Position numbers and translations under genes: made by a program
In this document: positions 32,900 through 41,623 of the stretch, piece after piece
How the letters are laid out: each line of letters opens with the position of its first letter
Numbering within the stretch: the stretch's first letter is position 1
The notes under the pieces: generated by a model
Seen by the model: the letters and a program-made list of their open reading frames with translations, nothing else
What the model was told of the DNA's origin: nothing
Databases searched by the model: none
DNA from: Candidatus Thiodiazotropha sp. (ex Epidulcina cf. delphinae)
GTDB lineage: Bacteria > Pseudomonadota > Gammaproteobacteria > Chromatiales > Chromatiaceae
DNA: 64,000 bases
Assembly: GCA_025656455.1 (NCBI GenBank)
Contig: JAHXHS010000022.1
Coordinates: 1 to 64,000, forward strand
Direction: 5' to 3'

Positions 32900-33066
32900 T
32901 TCTCACACCCCTCCTACTGCGGCCCAATGGCACGCCCTGTCTGGCGTTCGCTCAGTCGGGGCGCTCAACATAGTGTCGGCTATGCCTGCGCGCCCCTCAG
33001 TCGCGAATGTCAGTCAGGGCGTACCATTGGGTCGCCGCAGTAGGAGGGGTGTGAGGAATGCAGGCC
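32893..33066. repeat. Long palindrome covering the start of a glycosyltransferase gene
   Basis: CCTGCATTTCTCACACCCC / GGGGTGTGAGGAATGCAGG are the outer arms. Inside lie CTCCTACTGCGGCCCAATGG and its near complement around 33020-33050, enclosing GGCGTTCGCTCAG / CAGTCGCGAATGTCAG. The ATG of the GT4 gene is in the left arm. Confidence 0.75.
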
Positions 33067-33148
33067 AGTGTTGCGTAACGTATAAACTGTACCAATCAGA
33101 GGCCCGTCAATGCCTCTGATTGGTACAGTTTATACGTTACGCAACACT
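33067..33148. mobile_element. MITE family B, copy 1
   Basis: A near-perfect palindrome: AGTGTTGCGTAACGTATAAAC... pairs with GTTTATACGTTACGCAACACT around a short CCGTCAAT loop. The same ends bound the larger element at 62564-62829. A TA dinucleotide adjoins the end, as for Tc1/IS630-type insertion. Confidence 0.85.
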
Positions 33149-33168
33149 AGACATAGATACTGTAGGAT

Positions 33169-34266
33169 TCAACCGTTTTTTTCCTGGCTCAACAATTCCC
33201 GGTAGACGCTCAGGTTACCGTCAACCATGCGCGCCACGGAGAAGTGTTGCCGCATCTTCTCTCTGCCGGATGCCCCCATCCGCCGGCGCAGGTCTTCGTC
33301 GGTGAGCAGTTGCCGCACGGCATCCTCAAGGGCCTCAACACTGCCTGGCGGTATCAGGCGGCCGTTAACGCCATCCTCCACCACCTCGGGCATCCCCCCG
33401 GCATCCACGGCAACGATGGGCAGGCCCGCGCTGGCGGCTTGCAACAGGGCGATGCCCAGCCCCTCCATCAGGGCCGGATGCACCAGCAGGTCGAGACAGG
33501 GCAGAATCGCGGGCAGATCCTCACGGAACCCGGCCAACATCACCTGCTCCTGCAACTTCATCTCGACGATTCTCGCCTCCAGTTCCGCCGCCAGGGGACC
33601 CCGTCCGAATATCAACAGTCGCAGGTTCGGAAATGCTTCGAGCAATCGCGGCATCGCCTCCAGCAGATAGCGATGACCCTTGCGGGGAATCAGTTGCGCC
33701 ACCACCCCTATCACCAAGGCATCCTCGGCCAGTCCGAATGTGTTGCTGAACCAGGCCCTGTCGCAGGCTTGCTGAAAGGCCTCCACATCCACGGCGCTGC
33801 GAACGCATACCAACTTCTCCTCAGGCACGCCCTCGCGCAACATCACCTCCGCAATCCCCTGGGAGATAGGGATGATCCGGTCATAGAGGCGATATTTCCA
33901 CTTCACGACCAACGGCGACTCTGGATTGTCGACGCGCCTTGACAGCACCGTCTTGACCCCTGTCAGGCTGGCCGCCAGCCCCCCCAGGATATCGGCGCCG
34001 CGACGGCTGTGGAGATGGACAAGCTCGGGGCGCTCCTGGCGAATGATGCGCCGCAGTCGCCAGATCAACGCCAGGTCGTAATCCCCGCGCATGGGCAGTT
34101 CATGGACGGTTTCGATGATCTCACCGGCCAGTTGTCCGATCGCACTGCCGATCGGACAGACCAGGATCGACTCAACCCCCTGTTGCCGCAGACCGGACAA
34201 CAGATAGGCCACCTGCCTGGCGCCCCCATAGAGGTGCATGCCCGCCTCGACGTGCAGCACCTTCAT
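33169..34266 (-). CDS. Glycosyltransferase, GT4 family
   Basis: A 365-residue GT-B enzyme starting at ATG 34266, which overlaps the heptosyltransferase stop by four bases (ATGA); the longer upstream frame is rejected. Family features are MKVLHVEAGMHLYGGARQV, LVHLHSRRGADILGGLAASL, PISQGIAEVMLREGV, VIGVVAQLIPRKGHRYLLEAM, LIFGRGPLAAELE and VHPALMEGLGIALLQAASAGLPIVA. It is probably LPS core assembly, coupled with the heptosyltransferase. Confidence 0.87.
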   Translation of the reverse strand: MKVLHVEAGMHLYGGARQVAYLLSGLRQQGVESILVCPIGSAIGQLAGEIIETVHELPMRGDYDLALIWRLRRIIRQERPELVHLHSRRGADILGGLAASLTGVKTVLSRRVDNPESPLVVKWKYRLYDRIIPISQGIAEVMLREGVPEEKLVCVRSAVDVEAFQQACDRAWFSNTFGLAEDALVIGVVAQLIPRKGHRYLLEAMPRLLEAFPNLRLLIFGRGPLAAELEARIVEMKLQEQVMLAGFREDLPAILPCLDLLVHPALMEGLGIALLQAASAGLPIVAVDAGGMPEVVEDGVNGRLIPPGSVEALEDAVRQLLTDEDLRRRMGASGREKMRQHFSVARMVDGNLSVYRELLSQEKNG

Positions 34267-35333
34267 CCCACCCGCCTCTCGAAACCGGGCAGCCGGGCCG
34301 CCGCCGCCATCACCTCCTCCACGCTGATATCCGCCATGCAGTCGAACGCGCCATGGCAGGTAGGTTTGCGCTTGCAGGGGGAGCATTGCCGCTGATGATA
34401 GATCACCCGGGCGTTTTCACGGGTCGTATCCAGGTAGGGACGGGTCGAGCCGAACAGACAAAGGGTCGGGCGGTTCATGGCGATGCCGATGTGGGACAAA
34501 CCGGTATCGACGCCGACCACCAAGCCGGCTTGGGCGATAACGGCGGCGGCCTGCGGCAACGAGGTCTCTCCCACCAGGTTGACCAACGCGGATGACCGGC
34601 CGGACGCGATCGCCCTTGACGCCTCCCGGTCGCCTGGCCCGCCCAACATCACCAACCTCAACCCCCGCTGCCGCCCGATAGCGTCGATCAATCTACGCCA
34701 TGAGGCATTGAACCAATGTTTTTGCGGCCGGGTGGTGAAAGGACAGATAACGACATAGCCGTTCTCTAGGCCCTGCCGTTTGATCAGCTCATCCGCAAAG
34801 GCGCTATCCGCATCGCTCAAGCCGATGTGCATTTCAAAGGGATCGACCGGCAAGCCGAGTTGCTGGGCGAAATAGCGATACTCTGAACCGATCAGCCTCG
34901 CTTCCCCCCCCTTCTCGACCACTCGGCTCATCAACCACTGACTCCCTTCCCGCGAACCCAGGCCGATCCGCTCCCTCGCCCCGGAGAGCCAAGTCAGGAA
35001 ACCGCTCTTCATCAAGCCCTGTACATCCAAGGCGATATCAAAGCCGGAGGCGGTCAGCCTGTTCCTGAGCTGTCGCACCGCGCGCCAAAGCCCCAACCAC
35101 TGCCGCGCTTTCCACAGCGCCTCCCACTCTCCCCTCGGCCAGACGATGACCTCATCGAGATCCGGATGATGCTCCAGCAACGACTTCGACTCGGGCTGCG
35201 CCAGCCAGCTGATACGCGCCGACGGATAGCGCAGCCGCAAGGCATGTATCAACGGCGAGGCGAAGACGATATCGCCGATCGCGCTCAGGCGGACGATCAG
35301 AATCGAGGAATTACCGAGATCAGGTAATTTCAC
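34263..35333 (-). CDS. ADP-heptose:LPS heptosyltransferase-like protein (GT9)
   Basis: A 356-residue GT9 enzyme adding heptose to the inner core. The N-terminus SSILIVRLSAIGDIVFASPLIHALR carries the GDhh motif of heptosyltransferases. The C-terminal half has VICPFTTRPQKHWF, RLVMLGGPGDREAS, LVNLVGETSLPQAAAVIAQAGLVVGVDTGLSHIGIAM and the late cysteine pair CSPCKRKPTCHG common in this group. WaaC versus WaaF type is not resolvable here. It is the first gene of a two-gene unit. Confidence 0.88.
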   Translation of the reverse strand: MKLPDLGNSSILIVRLSAIGDIVFASPLIHALRLRYPSARISWLAQPESKSLLEHHPDLDEVIVWPRGEWEALWKARQWLGLWRAVRQLRNRLTASGFDIALDVQGLMKSGFLTWLSGARERIGLGSREGSQWLMSRVVEKGGEARLIGSEYRYFAQQLGLPVDPFEMHIGLSDADSAFADELIKRQGLENGYVVICPFTTRPQKHWFNASWRRLIDAIGRQRGLRLVMLGGPGDREASRAIASGRSSALVNLVGETSLPQAAAVIAQAGLVVGVDTGLSHIGIAMNRPTLCLFGSTRPYLDTTRENARVIYHQRQCSPCKRKPTCHGAFDCMADISVEEVMAAAARLPGFERRVG

Positions 35334-35424
35334 GACAGGCCTGAAAGAGGAGGTAAATCATCGGCAATGGATAACGGCTTTCTCGACTGTGGATGGGAGG
35401 TCTCTGTGACTTCCGCTTATATTA

Positions 35425-35675
35425 ACTCAAGTTTCGGAGTTCATCTTGTTCCCATGTTCTACGCGTTTCGTAGGGTGCGGCCCTGCCGCACCGGAACTTG
35501 AAGCTCTGGAACCCAAGGTATTGGGTCAGGGGGTCGCGAAGTGAAGAAACCCGTCATAGCAAACAGGAGCGTAACCCAGCATGGTGCGGCAGGGCCGCAC
35601 CCTACGCCCTGTTCACATGATGCGTTCCCACATAGAACATGGGAACGAGTTAAATTTGAACTCCGAAACTTGAGT
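35425..35675. mobile_element. MITE family E, copy 1
   Basis: Terminal inverted repeats ACTCAAGTTTCGGAGTTCA / TGAACTCCGAAACTTGAGT (given in part). Inner arms GTAGGGTGCGGCCCTGCCGC / GCGGCAGGGCCGCACCCTAC enclose a 100-base centre with GGTATTGGGTCAGGGGG. A second, inverted copy is at 55392-55641. No transposase frame. Confidence 0.85.
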
Positions 35676-35677
35676 AT

Positions 35678-35733
35678 TAACCCGGCGACCTAATATATCG
35701 GGTTCAGCAGACATATTAGATCGCCGGGTTAAC
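35678..35733. repeat. AACCCGGCGACCTAATA hairpin
   Basis: AACCCGGCGACCTAATATAT and ATATTAGATCGCCGGGTT pair around TCGGGTTCAGCAGAC. Single arms recur at 50150, 55884 and 18890. Confidence 0.7.
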
Positions 35734-35948
35734 AGTACAAGCTGCCCTGTGATTATGTTAGTGTTCGCTGCTATCTCGTGCCCGTCTGGAAAATGCTGAA
35801 AAGATCTAACGTAAAAATCGCCATGAAGCGCAAAGGACGCATAACAGGTAGATATACCGGGCAATCGGCTTTGCGTTGATTGCGTTTCTCTGGGTGCCTT
35901 GCGTAATAACCTGCTGTTTATGGCCGGACAATATCCCGTCTTGATTCT

Positions 35949-37040
35949 ATGCCGAAACCAGACATCCCTGAATTGATCTACCTGGGCCGCAGCCGGTTGC
36001 ACAGAAACCGGGCCAACCTGATCCAGACCCTGCACACGGTGGCGGCCCTGACCGAGATCGGTATCAAGACCCGCCTCTACCTGCCGCCCTGGCACGGCAA
36101 CGTCACCCTTGAGCAGAGGCTGTCGGAGATGGGCATTGCGACCCGAGCGGAAATACGGGCCTCGCAGCTCCTTCACCGCCGCTGGCCCGCTACCGCTTTT
36201 GCCCGTTTCCATAAAGGCATGCTGCGCGGCGCCAAGGCCGTCTATGTCCGCTCACCTGAACTCAGCCTGGGCCTTGCCTCATTGGGGATAGTCCACCATT
36301 TCGAGGTGCACACCCTGCAACCGATGGTCCGGCAAGGGGCGCTGACAAGGATCCTCGACTATCACCGGCAGGGCCTGATCGAACAGTTGATCCCGATCAG
36401 CCATAGCGCCGCAACGGCTCTCATTGAGGCCGGCGCGGACCGGCGACGCATCCATGTCAGCCCCTCCGGCGTGGACCTGAGCGCTTATCAAACCATTCCG
36501 CCCCTCGATCCGCAGCGGCTCGCTCAGCCGAGGATGGTCTACCTGGGCAGGATCAGCCGGGACCGTGGATTTGAGATCCTGACTCACCTGGCGGAGCGCG
36601 CCATGGGGGAGATGCGCCTGGTCGGCGACTGTGACGAGCAGCTCCCGGACTACCCCCAACTCAACTACCATCCCGCTGTCCCGCATCGGCAGGTGCCGGG
36701 TCTCTACGCCGAGAGCGAACTGGTGCTTTTGCCCTATCAGCCGGACCTGCTCCATGCGGACGGGATCAGCCCGATGAAGCTGTTCGAGGCCATGGCCGCC
36801 GGCCGGCCGGTCATCGCCAGCGACATCCCACCCCTCAGGGAGATCCTACAACATGGCCGGAATGCCCTGTTGGCAGACCCCAAGGACCCGCTATCATGGG
36901 AGGGTGCGGTAACACGGTTGATGCACGATCCTGAACTCGCCTGCAAACTGGCGGCCCAGGCACGGCAAGATGCCGATGCCTACAGTTGGCCGAACCGGGC
37001 AAGCGGCATCGCCCGGGCCATTGGCCTGAGAACCCACTAA
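35949..37040 (+). CDS. Glycosyltransferase, GT4 family
   Basis: A 363-residue GT-B enzyme: IYLGRSRLHRNRANLIQTLH at the N-terminus, HFEVHTLQPMVRQG, IPISHSAATALIEAG, MVYLGRISRDRGFEILTHLAE, VLLPYQPDLLHADGISPMKLFEAMAAGRPVIASDIPPLREIL (the E...E acceptor-nucleotide motif) and a short helical tail. It is 20 bases upstream of the O-antigen ligase gene, so they form a unit with the following GT and sulfotransferase. Confidence 0.87.
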   Translation: MPKPDIPELIYLGRSRLHRNRANLIQTLHTVAALTEIGIKTRLYLPPWHGNVTLEQRLSEMGIATRAEIRASQLLHRRWPATAFARFHKGMLRGAKAVYVRSPELSLGLASLGIVHHFEVHTLQPMVRQGALTRILDYHRQGLIEQLIPISHSAATALIEAGADRRRIHVSPSGVDLSAYQTIPPLDPQRLAQPRMVYLGRISRDRGFEILTHLAERAMGEMRLVGDCDEQLPDYPQLNYHPAVPHRQVPGLYAESELVLLPYQPDLLHADGISPMKLFEAMAAGRPVIASDIPPLREILQHGRNALLADPKDPLSWEGAVTRLMHDPELACKLAAQARQDADAYSWPNRASGIARAIGLRTH

Positions 37041-37060
37041 ACCTGGAAGAAACACGCATC

Positions 37061-38416
37061 ATGTTGGAGACCCTGACCAACAGCCTCGCCCCGATTCGGA
37101 CCCCCGCATCGAAGCTAGCGAAGATCAGTGACTGGCTCGGCATCGCCGGCCTCTATCTGTTCGCTTTTTTCTCTTTGCTGAGTATCGCCGGCGCCAATCT
37201 GGGTCTGGCGCTGATGATCATCGCCCTGGCGTTGTCGGCGGACGCCTGGCGGCGGCTACCGCGTCAGCCCCTGTTCTGGCTCTGCCTGCTGATCATCGGC
37301 TATATCGCCCTGCGCACCGTCTGGTCCACCGCAGAGATCGCGGCGGCGCAGAAGACCCAAATCAACCAGGCCAGGGACTGGGCGCTGCTGTTTGTGTTTT
37401 TCATCCCGGCCTGGTGGCTCAGCCAATCGCCGAACCGGATCACCATCGTCCTGGCCTTGATGTTCAGCGGCTTTGGCCTGGGCATCATCGGCGCCTTGGA
37501 TGGAGAGACGCTGGCGCGGATTCAGCAGGGCGCTCGCTCGGGGCTGCACTTCGGCAAGCCGATCATCTTCGGCTTCGATTGCGCCGCCGCCATCCTCGCC
37601 TTGATGACGTTAACCGCCTATTGGCTCAACCCGCAGCACGACCATACCTGGGGGGCGCGCGCGGTACGGATCGGATTGACCGTTGTGGCGATGCTGTTGT
37701 TCACTCAGGGTCTCATCATCAGCCAATCCCGAGGGGTCTGGCTTGCGATCCTGTTCGCCTTGCCCGCGGTCTTCCTGACCCTGAACTTCGGCAGACCGGC
37801 TCAGCGCCGAAACAGACACCGGCTTCGCATCCCCTTTCTCGCCATCCTGGCGATCATCGCGCTCATCCTGTCGTTGAACTGGCACACCATCTCCCAACGA
37901 CTCTTCACTGAACGCCAGGAGTTGGGCATCGTCGTCACCGAGGGCCTTGAAAAAGCCCCCCTGGGCGCTTCCACCTATCGCCTGCACCTGTGGCGATTCG
38001 GCCTGCAAAAATGGCTCGAGCGCCCCCTCCTGGGATGGGGACCCGGGACCACCCACATCCTGGTCGAGGCAGAGAACGACATCGCCTTGCAGGATCCGCC
38101 GGGCTCCGGCTTCGATCACCTGCACAACGCCTACCTGGAAGCGGTCTTCCAACTGGGACTGGTCGGTTTCGTGCTCATCGCCCTGATCTGCGGGCTGATG
38201 TTTTCGATGGTCATGGAGAGCTACCGGCAAAAACGCCTCTCGGTCTATTTTCTGGCCTTCCTGCTGAGCAACTTCGTGCTGATCGCCGTCTACAGCCTGA
38301 CCGATTTCAGGCACCTGCACTGGAACTGGCGATTTTATTGGCTGATCATCGCGGCTGTCGTGTATGCCTTCGCATTGCGTGAACACAGGCCGTCCGTTCC
38401 CCGTCCCGCCCGCTGA
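37061..38416 (+). CDS. O-antigen ligase/polymerase (WaaL/Wzy_C family)
   Basis: A 451-residue polytopic membrane protein with about 11-12 hydrophobic segments, starting at ATG 37061 behind GGAAGA. The large periplasmic loop before the C-terminal helices carries the Wzy_C signature: FGLQKWLERPLLGWGPGTTHILVE, then FDHLHNAYLEAVFQLGLVGFVLIA with the conserved His. It would join O-polysaccharide to the lipid A-core. The next GT gene starts one base after its stop. Confidence 0.88.
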   Translation: MLETLTNSLAPIRTPASKLAKISDWLGIAGLYLFAFFSLLSIAGANLGLALMIIALALSADAWRRLPRQPLFWLCLLIIGYIALRTVWSTAEIAAAQKTQINQARDWALLFVFFIPAWWLSQSPNRITIVLALMFSGFGLGIIGALDGETLARIQQGARSGLHFGKPIIFGFDCAAAILALMTLTAYWLNPQHDHTWGARAVRIGLTVVAMLLFTQGLIISQSRGVWLAILFALPAVFLTLNFGRPAQRRNRHRLRIPFLAILAIIALILSLNWHTISQRLFTERQELGIVVTEGLEKAPLGASTYRLHLWRFGLQKWLERPLLGWGPGTTHILVEAENDIALQDPPGSGFDHLHNAYLEAVFQLGLVGFVLIALICGLMFSMVMESYRQKRLSVYFLAFLLSNFVLIAVYSLTDFRHLHWNWRFYWLIIAAVVYAFALREHRPSVPRPAR

Positions 38417-38417
38417 G

Positions 38418-39566
38418 ATGAATAGTGCAGCCAACACCCGCCCGGCGCTGTCGATTCTGGTCTCCTTCTCCGGCGAGGGCGGGGTTGAGCGGATGGTGCT
38501 CAACCTGACCAACGCCTTTGCCGAACGGGGATTGCGCGTCGATCTCGTGCTGATCAAGACCGACAGCAAACACCTCAATGACATCCACCCGGCGGTCAGA
38601 CGTATCGAACTGGGCAGCCGCCATACCGCAACCAGCCTGCTGCCTCTCATCCGCTACCTGAAACAGACCCGCCCTCCCTGCCTGCTGGCGGCGAAAGACC
38701 GGGCCGGACGCCTGGCCGTGATTGCCCGGGCGCTGGCGGGCGCCACCTCGACCCGTCTGATACTGCGCCTGGGCACCAATCTCACCGCGGCCTTTGCCCA
38801 TAAATCTCCCTGGCGCATGGGTCTGCGCCGATTGCCTATTCGCCTGCTCTATCCCCATCTCGACAAGGTCATCGCCGTCTCCGAGGGGGTCAGACAGGAC
38901 ACCCTTGCGGTATCGGGCATCGACCCGGACCGGGTCCGGGTCGTGCGAAACCCGGTCATCACGCCGCGCCTGTTGGCGTCTGCGGCGGCGCCCGCTCCAC
39001 ACCCCTGGCTGGACAAACCGGATCGACCGGTAATACTGGGGGCGGGGAGGCTGACCCTGCAGAAGGATTTTCACACCCTGCTGCGCGCGTTCGCCACGCT
39101 CCGCTCGACCCGGCCATGCCGCCTGATCATTCTCGGTGAAGGCCGACAGCGGCAAGCCCTGCTCGCATTGGGCCGGAAGCTAGGCATTGAACACGACCTG
39201 TCGCTTCCCGGCTTCACCCCCAATCCCTATGCGGCCATGCAGCGGGCCGATCTGTTCGTGCTCTCTTCCCGCTGGGAGGGATCGCCCAACGTCTTGACCG
39301 AGGCGATGGCCCTCGGCACCCCGGTGGTCTCCACCGACTGCCCCAGTGGCCCGAGCGAGATCCTGGACCAGGGTCGGATCTGTCCCCTGGCGCCGGTGGG
39401 CGACTGGCAGGCCCTCGCCAAGGCCATGGCGGCGGTGCTCGACGAACCACCGGACAGGGCCGTGCTGGATGAGGCCGTGCGAGAATACGAGGTGGAGAGA
39501 AGCGCCTCCCGCTATCTCGAAACCATGGCGCTGATAACGAGTCATAACGATGCTGCTTTCGATTAA
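38418..39566 (+). CDS. Glycosyltransferase, GT4 family (GGVERMVLN type)
   Basis: A 382-residue GT-B enzyme starting at ATG 38418; earlier codons overlap waaL. N-terminal FSGEGGVERMVLNLTNAFAERG, then VIAVSEGVRQDTLAVSGI, VILGAGRLTLQKDFHTLLRAFA, LILGEGRQRQALLAL, LPGFTPNPYAAMQRADLFVLSSRWEGSPNVLTEAMALGTPVVSTDCPSGPSEIL. It is a paralogue of the GTs at 40220 and 41607, which share the SxWEGxPxVLxEAxAxGTPxVxTDCPSGP block. It overlaps the sulfotransferase start by 17 bases. Confidence 0.88.
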   Translation: MNSAANTRPALSILVSFSGEGGVERMVLNLTNAFAERGLRVDLVLIKTDSKHLNDIHPAVRRIELGSRHTATSLLPLIRYLKQTRPPCLLAAKDRAGRLAVIARALAGATSTRLILRLGTNLTAAFAHKSPWRMGLRRLPIRLLYPHLDKVIAVSEGVRQDTLAVSGIDPDRVRVVRNPVITPRLLASAAAPAPHPWLDKPDRPVILGAGRLTLQKDFHTLLRAFATLRSTRPCRLIILGEGRQRQALLALGRKLGIEHDLSLPGFTPNPYAAMQRADLFVLSSRWEGSPNVLTEAMALGTPVVSTDCPSGPSEILDQGRICPLAPVGDWQALAKAMAAVLDEPPDRAVLDEAVREYEVERSASRYLETMALITSHNDAAFD

Positions 39567-40209
39567 ATACAACTTTCTGTTCGTACATATCGCCAAGACC
39601 GGGGGCACCAGCGTTCGCGCGGCCCTGCAACCCCTGCGCTGGCGTGACCCCTGGTACTACCCGATGGCGCTGTGCTCCCGCTTCAGCCATTTCAGCGGTC
39701 ACCGTCTCGGCAGTAAGTTCCCCAGGCACTCCCGTATCGTGGCCGCCAAGGAGCTCCTTCCCGAGCCGTTTTTCAACGGCCTGTTCAAGTTCGCCATCGT
39801 GCGCAACCCCTGGGATCTGCAGGTCAGCTCCTATCACCATATCCGCCGCGAACGTCCGCACCTGATCGCGCACATCCACGACTTCGACCATTTCATGCGC
39901 TGGAAACTCGATCCCGAAAGGGCCTATCAGTACCATGTGGACACATCGATCCAGTCACAGCTCGACTATCTGATCGACCTGCAGGGCGATATCCTGGTCG
40001 ATTTCATCGGCCACTACGAAAACCTGGCTGAGGATTTCAGTGAGATCGCCCGCAGAATCGGGGTGAAGGATATGACCCTGCCGCACAAACGCAAGGCCAG
40101 GGATCGTAAAAAGGACTATCGCGGCTACTACTCTGACGAACTGGCCGGATTGGTGAGTGAGCACTTTCGCAGGGATATAGAAGCCCTCGGCTACCGCTTC
40201 GACCCTTAA
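39550..40209 (+). CDS. Sulfotransferase family protein
   Basis: A 219-residue protein with the PAPS-binding loop FVHIAKTGGTSVRAAL (5'-phosphosulfate loop, residues 10-25) and a 3'-phosphate-binding segment KFAIVRNPWDLQVSSYHH (about 79-96), the two hallmarks of sulfotransferases. It likely transfers sulfate to a sugar of the LPS or another surface glycan made by the neighbouring genes. It overlaps the upstream GT gene and is convergent with the next. No membrane segment. Confidence 0.85.
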   Translation: MLLSIKYNFLFVHIAKTGGTSVRAALQPLRWRDPWYYPMALCSRFSHFSGHRLGSKFPRHSRIVAAKELLPEPFFNGLFKFAIVRNPWDLQVSSYHHIRRERPHLIAHIHDFDHFMRWKLDPERAYQYHVDTSIQSQLDYLIDLQGDILVDFIGHYENLAEDFSEIARRIGVKDMTLPHKRKARDRKKDYRGYYSDELAGLVSEHFRRDIEALGYRFDP

Positions 40210-40219
40210 CCCGGATATT

Positions 40220-41335
40220 TTAATCCGTTGGCAACGCCATGGCGGCCAGATAACTGGCAACGCTGTTTTCGAGGGTATAGTCCGCTACCGATGCCGACAA
40301 CAGGGATGAGGGCGGCGGGTTGTCCAGTTGCCGCGCCATGGCCTGGGCAAGCCCCGAGACATCGCCGGTTTTCGCCAGCGGCCTGCCGGGCAACGCTCCC
40401 AGGAGTTCCGCGGGACCGCTGGGACAGTCGGTGGCTACCACCGGGGTGCCGGCTGCCATCGCCTCGATAAGGACCACCGGCATGCCCTCCCATAGGGAGG
40501 AGAGGACGAACAGGCCCGCCTGTTTCATGTAGGGGTAGGGATTCGCCATAAAACCTGGAAGGCTGATGCGCTGCTCCAGCTTGCGCCGCCTGACCTCCTG
40601 TTCCAACCGCCCCCGCGCGCGCCCCTCGCCCAGTATCAACAGCCGGCAGTCGTAACTGTTGGAAAGCTGCGCGAAAGCGCGGATCAGGGTGGTGAAATCC
40701 TTGCGCCGGCAGAGCTCGCCCACACCCAGGATGACCGGCGGCTCGCCAGGCCGGAACCAGGGGTGGTCCATGGGTTGATGCAGCCGTTCCCGATAGCTGG
40801 GGGTGATGATGGGACTGGGGACCACGGAGATGCGCTCCCTGGGCAGACCGATGGCGTGGGCGAAATCATCGGCCGCGCCCCGGGAAGGCATCAATACGAC
40901 ATCGGCCAGCCGATAGAGATAACGCATCGAGTTGCGCTGTAAAAAGCGGTCAAATCGCCCCCTGCTGGCTAGGTTGAGGCTGACCGTGGTGCCGCTGCGC
41001 AGGGCAAGTCGCGCCTTTCCTCCGGTCAATGCATTCGCCAGGATGGCGGTCCGATTGACCCGGTCCTTATCGCTCAGCAATACAGCGGGACGATGATGTC
41101 TCAGGTAGCTCAGGATCTCAGGCAACGCGGAATAGACATGGCGGGCATTGAGCTCGATCACGCGCAGGTTTGCCGGTCTCTGTTCCGCCAGATAGGGACC
41201 GTGATTGCGGATCTTGAGCAGGTCCACCGGATAACCGGCGGCCGCCAGTCCCGGCAACAGGTTCTGCGCCACACGGTCCACCCCGCTATGGCCGGAAGTG
41301 GCCAGAAAACAGGCGATGCGGGGCTGCTTATTCAT
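40220..41335 (-). CDS. Glycosyltransferase, GT4 family (GGVER-related)
   Basis: A 371-residue GT-B enzyme from ATG 41335; the frame continues upstream into a palindrome, but codons there are not credible. N-terminal IACFLATSGHSGVDRVAQNLLPGLAAAGY, VLLSDKDRVNRTAILANALTG, ISVVPSPIITPSYRERLHQP, VILGVGELCRRKDFTTLIRAFAQL, LLILGEGRARGRLE, LPGFMANPYPYMKQAGLFVLSSLWEGMPVVLIEAMAAGTPVVATDCPSGPAELL. A paralogue of the genes at 38418 and 41607. Confidence 0.87.
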   Translation of the reverse strand: MNKQPRIACFLATSGHSGVDRVAQNLLPGLAAAGYPVDLLKIRNHGPYLAEQRPANLRVIELNARHVYSALPEILSYLRHHRPAVLLSDKDRVNRTAILANALTGGKARLALRSGTTVSLNLASRGRFDRFLQRNSMRYLYRLADVVLMPSRGAADDFAHAIGLPRERISVVPSPIITPSYRERLHQPMDHPWFRPGEPPVILGVGELCRRKDFTTLIRAFAQLSNSYDCRLLILGEGRARGRLEQEVRRRKLEQRISLPGFMANPYPYMKQAGLFVLSSLWEGMPVVLIEAMAAGTPVVATDCPSGPAELLGALPGRPLAKTGDVSGLAQAMARQLDNPPPSSLLSASVADYTLENSVASYLAAMALPTD

Positions 41336-41623
41336 CCTAGAATCCTCAGTTGAACGCCGTGAAGAGTGCGTTTGTGGTGGTGCAGGGCAAGGGTCGCTCC
41401 TGCACATCCCTGTGCTTGCGACACTTGTGCATCCCTGCACGGCGCACAACGACGCGGAATAGTTGTTCTATTCCAAGGCGTTGTAACGCAGCCATGCGCC
41501 ACCACAAGCGTGCTATTCACGGCGTAACGCTGCTCACCCACCAAGTGAGTATTCCCAATACTGAGAAAACCCATGTTTTCAAAATGATGAGTCGTGTGCA
41601 TAGTGGTCAACTGAGGATTCTAG
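41336..41623. repeat. 288-bp palindromic element between two glycosyltransferase genes
   Basis: The outer arms CCTAGAATCCTCAGTTGA and TCAACTGAGGATTCTAGG are perfect 18-mers. Inner arms are ACGCCGTGAA / TTCACGGCGT and GTGGTGGTGC / GCGCCACCAC. The left arm touches the start codon of one GT and the right arm encodes the last residues of the other. Confidence 0.85.
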
